Assembly (NCBI GenBank): GCA_030428945.1
Contig: JAUIEC010000002.1
Coordinates: forward strand, 62,001 to 126,000
DNA from: Phycisphaerae bacterium
Lineage (GTDB): Bacteria; Planctomycetota; Phycisphaerae; UBA1845; Fen-1342
Reading direction: 5' to 3'
DNA: 64,000 nucleotides
Positions 57,720-64,000 of this stretch are shown piece by piece. The position numbers were made by a program, and so were the translations under genes. Under the pieces are notes generated by a model. The model ran no database searches. It worked only from the letters and a program-made list of their open reading frames with translations, and was not told the origin of the DNA. Each line of letters opens with the position of its first letter. Positions within the stretch are counted from its first letter, which is position 1.

Positions 57720-57788
57720 GCTGCAACTCTCACCCATTGCCACCTCGAACCCGGCCGGACCGCCCCGCCGCGGGGACCGGAGCGCGGA

Positions 57789-58796
57789 TCAGTCGCGATC
57801 CAGCACGATACGGTACCGCGCTTTGCCCTCGTGCAGGTGCGCCAGGGCTTCATTGACCCTGCTCATCGGAAAATGCTCGGTCACCGCATTGATCCCGTGC
57901 GTGTCGCAGAACGTCAGCATCCGGGCGATCGTGCCGGGGCTGCCGACCGGTGACGACGAGACTGACAACTGCCCGAACAGCATCGGGATCATGTTCAAGT
58001 CGAGCGGCTCGGTCTGGACGCCGAGGAAGTGCAGCCGGCCGCGCGGCTTCAGAGTCGCCAGGTAGGCGTTCCAGTCGAGCCTGACATTGACCGTGCACAG
58101 CAGCAGGTCGAACTGTCCCCGCGCCGTGGCGATCGCCGCGGGGTCGCGCGAGTTGATCGTGTCGTGGGCCCCGAGTTTCAGCGCCTCCGCCTGCTTCGAG
58201 CCGCTGGAGGTGAAGGCGGTCACCCGGCAACCCCACGCGTGGGCGAACTGCAGGGCCAGGTGTCCGAGCCCGCCGATGCCCATCACGCCCACCCGCGCGG
58301 TCGGTGGAATCTCGTACTGGACGAACGGGTTGAAGACCGTGATGCCGCCACAGAACAGCGGGCCCGCCTTGCTGCTGTCGATGCCTTCCGGCAGACGGAT
58401 GACGCTGGCGCCCCGGGCACGCACCGTGTCCGCGAAACCGCCGTGCCGGCCGACGATCGTGCCTGCCGCCGTCGCGCACATGTTGTGGTGGCCGTCCAGG
58501 CATTCCTGGCAGGTCATGCAGTATCCGGCGTGCCAGCCGAGGCCCACGCGATCCCCGACGGCGACGTGTGTCACCTGCGCGCCGACGGCCGCCACGGTGC
58601 CGGTCACCTCGTGGCCGGGCACAAAGGGATAGGCGGTCATCTCCCATTCGTTCTGGAGCATGCTGAGGTCCGAGTGGCAGATCCCGCAATGCTCGACGGA
58701 AATGTCCACGTCCTGCGGGCCGATGGGGCCAAGTTCGTACTGAAACGGCTTGAGCGGGCCGTTCTTCTCACTGGCCGCGTACGCGTTGACGATCAT
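57789..58796 (-). CDS. Zinc-dependent alcohol dehydrogenase
   Basis: The 335-residue enzyme is a medium-chain dehydrogenase of the cinnamyl-alcohol type. The catalytic zinc motif is C-G-I-C-H-S-D, then G-H-E-V-T-G-T-V near residue 63. The structural zinc is bound by [15 protein letters not shown]. The coenzyme motif is G-I-G-G-L-G-H-L-A near residue 173. It reduces aldehydes with NADPH or oxidises alcohols. An AAAGGA box supports the ATG at 58796. Confidence 0.94.
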   Translation of the reverse strand: MIVNAYAASEKNGPLKPFQYELGPIGPQDVDISVEHCGICHSDLSMLQNEWEMTAYPFVPGHEVTGTVAAVGAQVTHVAVGDRVGLGWHAGYCMTCQECLDGHHNMCATAAGTIVGRHGGFADTVRARGASVIRLPEGIDSSKAGPLFCGGITVFNPFVQYEIPPTARVGVMGIGGLGHLALQFAHAWGCRVTAFTSSGSKQAEALKLGAHDTINSRDPAAIATARGQFDLLLCTVNVRLDWNAYLATLKPRGRLHFLGVQTEPLDLNMIPMLFGQLSVSSSPVGSPGTIARMLTFCDTHGINAVTEHFPMSRVNEALAHLHEGKARYRIVLDRD

Positions 58797-59099
58797 CCGA
58801 TGCGTTCCTTTCGTCCGGTTGAGGTTGGCATCACCGCCGGGGCGGAACCTCACGATGGTATCCCCTGCCTGGTTCGTCGGCTCGGACCGCAGCAGGGGGC
58901 GGCGCGAGCGGGTGCCGCGGCCGGACTGCCGCCCGCGGTCACGCTTCCAGGTCGTGTTTGACGGATGCAAATGAGCTGCCAAGGCCGTGAAAAGGTGGAT
59001 ATGTGACGGAGTGAAAGAGGGCGGTTTCGCGACGTTCTTCCCTCTTTCACCCTGTCACTCCTTCACCTTTTCACGGCGGCAACAACGCGATTGGATCCA
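58797..59099. other. Gap with long inverted repeat
   Basis: This 303 bp region between the dehydrogenase start and the end of the GNAT gene has no gene. Its main feature is the 37 bp-arm inverted repeat at 58985-59076. Confidence 0.6.
58985..59076. repeat. 37 bp-arm imperfect inverted repeat
   Basis: The arms 58985-59021 and 59040-59076 match at 31 of 37 positions as reverse complements, with an 18 nt loop. The outer 13 and the inner 11 bases are perfect, and each arm contains GTGAAAGAGGG. A structure of this size is bigger than a terminator and looks like an interspersed palindromic repeat or a non-autonomous mobile unit. Confidence 0.8.
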
Positions 59100-59591
59100 T
59101 CAAACAGCACCCAGCCATTTGTACATCACCAGGGCGTCGACGTAGCCTTCGGTGGGATGATGAAAAGCCCGCGGCAGGCGGCCGACCGTTGCGAAGCCCA
59201 GCTTGTTCCACAGCCGGACAGCGCCTTCATTCGTGGCCGCGACGAAATTGAACTGCATCGCCCGGTACCCGAGTTCCCGCGCGATGCCCTGCGAATGGAC
59301 GCACATCGCGCTGGCGAGGCCCCGCCCCCGTGCGGCCGGGGAGACCATGTAGCCGCAGTTGCAGACGTGGGCGCCGGGGCCCTGCTGGTTCGTCTTGATG
59401 TAGTAGGTGCCGAGCACTTGGCCGCCTTCCTCGCAGACGTAGGTCTTTCGCGGGGCGCGGAGCCAGATGTCCAGCGCCTGTTCCCGGGTGGTATCCCGCG
59501 GATAGGCATAGGTGTCGCCCGCGGCGACGATCGGATGAAAGATCGCCCAGATCCGCTCGAAATCCTCGACGCCGGCTTCGCGGATGTTCAT
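59100..59591 (-). CDS. GNAT N-acetyltransferase
   Basis: The 163-residue enzyme is a typical GNAT of the phosphinothricin or amino-group acetyltransferase kind: M-N-I-R-E-A-G-V-E-D-F-E-R-I-W, then G-T-Y-Y-I-K-T-N and N-C-G-Y-M-V-S-P-A-A-R-G-R-G-L-A-S-A with the acetyl-CoA-binding R-G-x-G-x-A loop, and A-V-R-L-W-N-K-L-G-F near the end. The ATG at 59591 starts exactly at the fold; upstream frame is Pro-rich and unlikely. The substrate is unknown. Confidence 0.93.
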   Translation of the reverse strand: MNIREAGVEDFERIWAIFHPIVAAGDTYAYPRDTTREQALDIWLRAPRKTYVCEEGGQVLGTYYIKTNQQGPGAHVCNCGYMVSPAARGRGLASAMCVHSQGIARELGYRAMQFNFVAATNEGAVRLWNKLGFATVGRLPRAFHHPTEGYVDALVMYKWLGAV

Positions 59592-59745
59592 CTGGCACCA
59601 CTGCTCACGCTGGAGGACTCCCGAGCATGAGCGGACCGGGCGTCCCGGCCCCCGCCCGGGGCCGCCCGAACAGCATAGCGGCCCCGAGGCGTTGCGGCCG
59701 TCAGGCTCCGCCGGCTCAGGCGCCGGCGCTGGTCGGGCGGGCGGC

Positions 59746-59773
59746 TTGACTGCCGGCTCCGGTCGGCTATGAT
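59746..59773 (+). promoter_or_regulatory. arsR promoter, leaderless
   Basis: TTGACT (59746-59751) and TATGAT (59768-59773) are separated by 16 bp. The ATG at 59780 lies only 7 nt after the -10 box, where transcription would start, so the arsR message should be leaderless. ArsR could block this promoter directly. Confidence 0.7.
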
Positions 59774-59779
59774 ACTTGC

Positions 59780-60190
59780 ATGATGGCGTCAGTAACCAAT
59801 AAAACACCGGCCACCCCACGACAGGCCGCCCGGCGGCAGGCGGCCGTGGACCGGCGGCTCGACACCGAGTTCTTCAAGGCCCTGGCCGATCCCACCCGGG
59901 CCCGCCTGCTGGCCTGCCTGGTCAAGTGTGGCCGGCCTTGTTCGGTCACGGAGGTGGCGGCCTGCTGCGACGTGGACTTCTCCGTCGTCGCCCGGCATCT
60001 CGGGCTCCTGGCCCGCGCCGGCGTTCTGGAAGCGGAGAAGAAGGGACGGACGGTCTGGTACGTCGCCCGCTGCGCGGCGCTTTCCGGCCGCCTGCGCGCC
60101 CTGGCCGACGCCATAGACGAGTGGTGTCCGTCCGGCGGGCAGGGCGACAGGTCCGGCGATCGCTGCGGGTGCGACAAGGGGGAGTGCTGA
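59780..60190 (+). CDS. arsR: ArsR-family arsenic repressor
   Basis: The 136-residue protein is a winged-helix of the ArsR class: F-F-K-A-L-A-D-P-T-R-A-R-L-L-A-C-L, V-T-E-V-A-A-C-C-D-V-D-F-S-V-V-A-R-H-L-G-L-L, and G-R-T-V-W-Y. Metal-binding Cys candidates are the C-C pair in the recognition helix region and the C-terminal C-G-C-D-K-G-E-C. Its position before arsM and acr3 marks it as the arsenite-responsive repressor of this operon. Two consecutive ATGs start the gene. Confidence 0.92.
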   Translation: MMASVTNKTPATPRQAARRQAAVDRRLDTEFFKALADPTRARLLACLVKCGRPCSVTEVAACCDVDFSVVARHLGLLARAGVLEAEKKGRTVWYVARCAALSGRLRALADAIDEWCPSGGQGDRSGDRCGCDKGEC

Positions 60191-60341
60191 CGCATGACTC
60201 GATCCGTGGACAGCCAGCGGCTCAGGCCGCGAGCCGACGACTTCGTCCGGCGGGGCGGGGTCGCGCGGGAGACGCCGTCCGTCGTCAGCCCGGCCGGGGT
60301 TGGAAGACCGGACGAAACGCGAGCAACCAGGAGTGGTACAT

Positions 60342-61193
60342 ATGACACACGAGAATGAAGTGCGGGACGAAGTTCGAGACAAGGTGCGAGCCGGCTACGC
60401 CGAGATCGCGAGGCGTGACGGGGCGTCCGGGGCGGGCGGCTGCTGCGGGTCGTCGCAGTCCTGCTGCGGCCCGCAGCGTCTGGCCGAGCGAATCGGGTAC
60501 AGCGACACCGAACTGGCGGAACTGCCGGACGGGGCTGACATGGGTCTGTCGTGCGGCAATCCCACCGCGATCGCCAGCCTGGCGCCCGGTGAAGTCGTCC
60601 TCGACCTCGGCTCCGGTGGTGGCTTCGATTGCTTCATTGCCGGCCCGAAGGTGGGGGCGACGGGTCGGATCATCGGGGTCGACATGACGCCGGAGATGCT
60701 GCGCAAGGCGCGCGGGAATGTCGCGGCGTACATCGAGCGCACCCGGCTCGACAACGTCGAGTTCCGACTTGGCGAGATCGAGCACCTGCCCGTGGCCGAC
60801 TGCAGCGTCGACGTCGTCATCTCGAACTGCGTGGTCAACCTGTCGCCCGAGAAGCCGCAGGTCTGGCGGGAGATTGCCCGGGTGCTCAGGCCGGGCGGCC
60901 GCGTCGCCATTTCGGATCTCGCCCTGCTGCGTCCGTTGCCGGAGGTGGTGCGAACCGACCTGGAGGCCCTGGTCGGCTGCGTCGCCGGGGCGGAACTGGT
61001 CGAGAACACGGAGCGGTTCGCCCGGGACGCCGGACTGGCGGACGTCCAACTCGAGCACAAGCCGCAGTACATCGAGGCCATGACCTCGTACGAGGATCCG
61101 CTCTACCGGAGGATCATCGCCGCGCTGCCGGCGGGGACGCAGCCCGCGGACTTCATCGTCAGCCTGAACGTCACCGGGCGGAAGCCGGAGTAG
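60342..61193 (+). CDS. arsM: Arsenite methyltransferase
   Basis: The 283-residue enzyme uses SAM to methylate arsenite. The family signature is complete: the N-terminal Gly-Cys region [11 protein letters not shown], then L-G-Y/G-Y-S-D-T-E-L and the G-N-P-T region with a Cys before it (L-S-C-G-N-P), the SAM motif [11 protein letters not shown], and [11 protein letters not shown]. The catalytic Cys residues are in place. The ATG at 60342 is used. It lies between arsR and acr3. Confidence 0.95.
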   Translation: MTHENEVRDEVRDKVRAGYAEIARRDGASGAGGCCGSSQSCCGPQRLAERIGYSDTELAELPDGADMGLSCGNPTAIASLAPGEVVLDLGSGGGFDCFIAGPKVGATGRIIGVDMTPEMLRKARGNVAAYIERTRLDNVEFRLGEIEHLPVADCSVDVVISNCVVNLSPEKPQVWREIARVLRPGGRVAISDLALLRPLPEVVRTDLEALVGCVAGAELVENTERFARDAGLADVQLEHKPQYIEAMTSYEDPLYRRIIAALPAGTQPADFIVSLNVTGRKPE

Positions 61194-61198
61194 CCGCG

Positions 61199-62272
61199 AT
61201 GCCGGCCGAGTGTCCCAAGCGTCTCTCGTTCCTGAATCGCTTCCTGACGCTGTGGATCTTCCTGGCCATGGCGGTGGGCGTGGCGCTGGGGCATTTCGTG
61301 CCGGCCGTCGAGCGGGTGATTGACTCGTTCTCGATCGGCACGACCAACATCCCGATCGCGATCGGCCTGATCCTGATGATGTACCCGCCTCTGGCCAGGG
61401 TGAAGTACGAGGAACTCGGGGACGTCTTTGGCAACCTGAAGGTGCTGGGCCTGTCGCTCGTGCAGAACTGGGTCATCGGGCCCGTGCTGATGTTCGCGCT
61501 GGCCGTTCTGTTCCTGCGTGACTGCCCCGAGTACATGATCGGCCTGATCCTGATCGGACTGGCCCGCTGCATCGCGATGGTGATTGTCTGGAACGACCTG
61601 GCCGGGGGCGACCGCGCGTACGCCGCCGGGCTGGTGGCCTTCAACTCGATTTTCCAGATCCTGTTCTTTTCGGCCTACGCCTGGCTCTTCATCACGGTGC
61701 TGCCGCCGCGGTTCGGGCTGGAGGGCATGGCGGTCGACATCACGATCGGGCAGATTGCCTGGAGCGTGCTGATCTACCTGGGCATCCCGTTCTTCGGCGG
61801 CATGCTGACCCGTTTCATGCTGGTGAGACGCAAGGGCCGCGACTGGTACGAAACGACGTTCGAGCCGAGGATCGCGCCGGTGACGCTCGTCGCGCTGCTC
61901 TTCACGATCGTGGTGATGTTCAGCTTCAAGGGTGAGAAGATCGTGCAACTGCCACTGGACGTGTTGCGCATCGCGCTTCCGCTGGGCATCTACTTCGTCG
62001 TGATGTTCCTGGTTTCGTTCTGGATGGGCAGGGCCCTCGGGGCCGACTATGGCCGGACCACGACGATCGCGTTCACCGCGGCCAGCAACAACTTCGAACT
62101 GGCCATCGCCGTCGCCATCGCGGTCTTTGGCATCACGTCCGGCCAGGCGTTCGCGGCGGTGATCGGCCCGCTGGTCGAAGTCCCGGTGCTGGTCGGCCTG
62201 GTCAGCGTGGCGCTGTTCCTTCGGCGGACGTGGTACGGTGCGCGGGCGGTCGTGCCTGACGCGCCCGGGTGA
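61199..62272 (+). CDS. acr3: ACR3-type arsenite efflux pump
   Basis: The 357-residue membrane protein has about ten helices. It has the ACR3 signatures: the conserved Cys in [10 protein letters not shown], and [20 protein letters not shown]. It exports arsenite from the cytoplasm. It starts 5 bp after the arsM stop. The frame is open further upstream inside arsM but those starts are not used. With arsR and arsM it forms an arsenic-resistance operon. Confidence 0.95.
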   Translation: MPAECPKRLSFLNRFLTLWIFLAMAVGVALGHFVPAVERVIDSFSIGTTNIPIAIGLILMMYPPLARVKYEELGDVFGNLKVLGLSLVQNWVIGPVLMFALAVLFLRDCPEYMIGLILIGLARCIAMVIVWNDLAGGDRAYAAGLVAFNSIFQILFFSAYAWLFITVLPPRFGLEGMAVDITIGQIAWSVLIYLGIPFFGGMLTRFMLVRRKGRDWYETTFEPRIAPVTLVALLFTIVVMFSFKGEKIVQLPLDVLRIALPLGIYFVVMFLVSFWMGRALGADYGRTTTIAFTAASNNFELAIAVAIAVFGITSGQAFAAVIGPLVEVPVLVGLVSVALFLRRTWYGARAVVPDAPG

Positions 62273-62520
62273 GCAGGCCACCGCGGCGCGCGGCCGACCG
62301 CTCCTCCTGCGAGGCGCCCGCTGGGTCGCGGGCCGCCGGCCGGGCGCCGCGGGGGCGGACCTTCTCCGGTGCCGCGACGCCGACTACAATGCAGCACCCG
62401 GCTGAACGGCCGCGTCGTTCCTGTGAGGCGGTGCTGCGGGCGGTTTCGAGCCGATCCCGCGGCGCACACGCGACGATGTGTGCCGCGGTCGTTTCGGCGA
62501 CGGGACGAGGACGCACTTCG

Positions 62521-63804
62521 ATGAGCAAGCCGTTCAATGCGTACGCGATGGCCCAGGGACAGTTCGACAAGGTCGCCGACGGTCTCGGGCTGGACCAGGG
62601 AACTAAGGACCTGCTGCGCGAGCCGATGCGCGAGTACCACTTCAGCCTTCCGGTACGCATGGATGACGGCTCGACCAGGATCTTCCGCGGCTTCCGGGTC
62701 CAGCACAACGACGCCCGCGGTCCGGCCAAGGGTGGAATCCGCTTCCATCCCCAGGAGACGGCCGACACGGTGCGGGCTCTGTCGATGTGGATGACCTGGA
62801 AGTGCGCCGTGGCGAACCTTCCGCTGGGCGGCGGCAAGGGAGGCGTGATCTGCGAGCCGCACAACCTGAGCATGCCCGAGCAGGAACGGATCTGCCGGGC
62901 GTATATGCGCCAGATCGCGCGCGACATCGGTCCGCTGCGGGACGTCCCGGCGCCCGACGTGATGACCTCGGGGCAGCACATGCTCTGGATGCTCGACGAG
63001 TACGAGCAGATGCGCGGCGGGCACTATCCCGGCGTGATCACCGGCAAGCCCGTCGGCATGGGCGGGTCGCTCGGGCGCACGGAAGCCACCGGGTACGGCG
63101 TCGTCTTCGCGGTCCGCGAAGCGCTGAAGGAGATGGGCGTGCGGCCGCAGGACACGATCGCGGCCGTCCAGGGATTCGGCAACGTCGCGCAAAGCGCGAT
63201 CGAACTGTACCGCGAGATCGGTGGCACGGTGGTCGCGGTTTCGTGCTGGGACCAGGCGGATCAGCAGCCGTACTGCTTCCGAAGGAAGAGCGGGGTGGAC
63301 CTGGCCGAACTGCGGAAGGTCACCGACCGCTTCGGCGGGATCGCCCGGCAGAAAGCGGTCGAACTCGGGTACGAGGTGCTGCCGGGCGAGGCGTGGATCG
63401 AGCAGGACGTCGACATCCTGATGCCGTGCGCCCTGGAGAACTCGATCACCGGTGAGAACGTCACGCGGATCTCCGCGCGCGTGAAACTGATCGCGGAGGG
63501 TGCCAACGGACCGACGACACCGGATGCCGACCACGTGCTGCACGAGCGCGGCGTCTTCGTGATTCCGGACTTCCTGGCCAACGCGGGCGGCGTCACCTGC
63601 AGCTATCTCGAGCAGGTCCAGAGCAACATGAACTACTTTTGGGAGAAGGACGAGGTGCTGGGAAAGCTCGACACGATGATGACCTCGGCCTTCATCGGCG
63701 TCAGCGAAACGGCCCGGAAGCGCAGGCTCTCCATGCGCGATGCCGCGTACACGATCGCCATCGCGCGCGTCGCGCAAGCCTGTCGGGACCGCGGCTGGGT
63801 ATAG
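62521..63804 (+). CDS. gdhA: Glutamate dehydrogenase
   Basis: The 427-residue enzyme converts 2-oxoglutarate and ammonia to glutamate. It has G-G-I-R-F-H-P near residue 80, M-T-W-K-C-A-V-A-N-L-P-L-G-G-G-K-G-G with the catalytic Lys, P-A-P-D-V-M-T, and the Rossmann motif V-Q-G-F-G-N-V-A. The length is that of the common hexameric bacterial enzyme. A GACGAGGA box precedes the ATG at 62521. The genes before it belong to the arsenic operon and the next one starts 19 bp later. Confidence 0.96.
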   Translation: MSKPFNAYAMAQGQFDKVADGLGLDQGTKDLLREPMREYHFSLPVRMDDGSTRIFRGFRVQHNDARGPAKGGIRFHPQETADTVRALSMWMTWKCAVANLPLGGGKGGVICEPHNLSMPEQERICRAYMRQIARDIGPLRDVPAPDVMTSGQHMLWMLDEYEQMRGGHYPGVITGKPVGMGGSLGRTEATGYGVVFAVREALKEMGVRPQDTIAAVQGFGNVAQSAIELYREIGGTVVAVSCWDQADQQPYCFRRKSGVDLAELRKVTDRFGGIARQKAVELGYEVLPGEAWIEQDVDILMPCALENSITGENVTRISARVKLIAEGANGPTTPDADHVLHERGVFVIPDFLANAGGVTCSYLEQVQSNMNYFWEKDEVLGKLDTMMTSAFIGVSETARKRRLSMRDAAYTIAIARVAQACRDRGWV

Positions 63805-63822
63805 CGACGGCGAGCGCGTGAC

Positions 63823-64000
63823 ATGGCGGACCGAGCGATGAGCGGGCAGCGAGAGGCAGGCATGTTCCCGCGGTTTGACCGAAGGTTCTTCGAGGCGGAC
63901 CAGGACTTCACGGTCATCGGAAGCGGCGAACTGGGCGGCAAGGCGCTCGGGCTGGCCGCGGCCAGGCGGATTCTCGAGGAGGCGTTTCCGCCGGATGTGG
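63823..64000 (+). CDS. PEP-synthase-like protein, start only
   Basis: The frame runs to the end of the window, so only the first 59 residues are seen. The stretch F-T-V-I-G-S-G-E-L-G-G-K-A-L-G-L-A resembles the beginning of proteins with a pyruvate phosphate dikinase/PEP-synthase ATP-binding domain. The ATG at 63862 has a GAGAGG box and may be the true start. It follows the glutamate dehydrogenase and may be part of its operon. Confidence 0.7.
   Translation, partial: MADRAMSGQREAGMFPRFDRRFFEADQDFTVIGSGELGGKALGLAAARRILEEAFPPDV

Noticed and set aside
58029-58961. A 310-residue plus-strand frame opposite the alcohol dehydrogenase
   Set aside because: It is a shadow of the dehydrogenase frame, which carries all zinc and coenzyme motifs.
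61103-62281. A 392-residue minus-strand frame opposite acr3
   Set aside because: It is highly charged, lacks any motif and is antisense to a clear membrane transporter.
62047-63777. A 576-residue minus-strand frame opposite glutamate dehydrogenase
   Set aside because: It is antisense to a clear enzyme in high-GC DNA, rich in Arg and His with no domain.
1-64000. CRISPR arrays, rRNA and tRNA genes
   Set aside because: No regularly spaced repeats and no recognisable rRNA or cloverleaf sequence were found by eye; a tRNA in the integrase region cannot be fully excluded.

Overview
This 64 kb window most likely comes from a Planctomycetota-type bacterium, probably an environmental genome or contig. 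That reading rests on a very large RHS protein, a PEP-CTERM protein, a DUF1573 protein next to a type II secretion operon, a DUF6876 protein and a MASE3-like histidine kinase. It is inferred from gene content; no rRNA, tRNA or other phylogenetic marker was recognised.

Layout. 0-3 kb: a GNAT-like gene and a complete IS4-family insertion sequence with terminal inverted repeats. 2.7-11 kb, minus strand: a TPR lipoprotein, a 2420-residue RHS/YD-repeat protein and a small secreted protein with a duplicated domain. 11.3-25.4 kb, plus strand: a compact type II secretion operon (gspD-E-F-G-H-I-J-K-C-L-M) preceded by a DUF1573 protein. It is followed, through overlapping stop/start codons, by a response regulator, a membrane histidine kinase and a second response regulator.

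26-57 kb is a mosaic mobile region that resembles an integrated mobilizable plasmid. It carries a RepL-like initiator with a nearby DnaA box, a MobF relaxase, parA with a ribbon-helix-helix partner, ardC, a methyltransferase-like gene, two toxin-antitoxin modules (one coupled to a WGR-domain gene), a serine recombinase, several small regulators and a tyrosine integrase. No conjugation channel or coupling protein was seen. A 77 bp direct repeat flanks an ankyrin gene and a two-helix membrane protein. Many of its genes sit behind a GC-rich hairpin, an A/C-rich linker and a strong ribosome binding site.

The most unusual stretch is 43.5-53.6 kb: a three-gene operon of large unrecognised proteins, a small divergent gene with its own promoter, a C5-cytosine DNA methyltransferase, and a 1228-residue protein that joins a zinc ribbon, a kinase-like domain, a P-loop ATPase and a C-terminal sensor-like domain. 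It is the best candidate for an undescribed, possibly defensive, system. A HEPN-like gene follows the integrase at 55.2 kb.

57.4-64 kb has visibly higher GC and looks like ordinary chromosome or another segment: csaA and an alcohol dehydrogenase, a GNAT gene, an arsenic operon (arsR-arsM-acr3) with a probable leaderless promoter, glutamate dehydrogenase, and the start of a PEP-utilising-enzyme-like gene.
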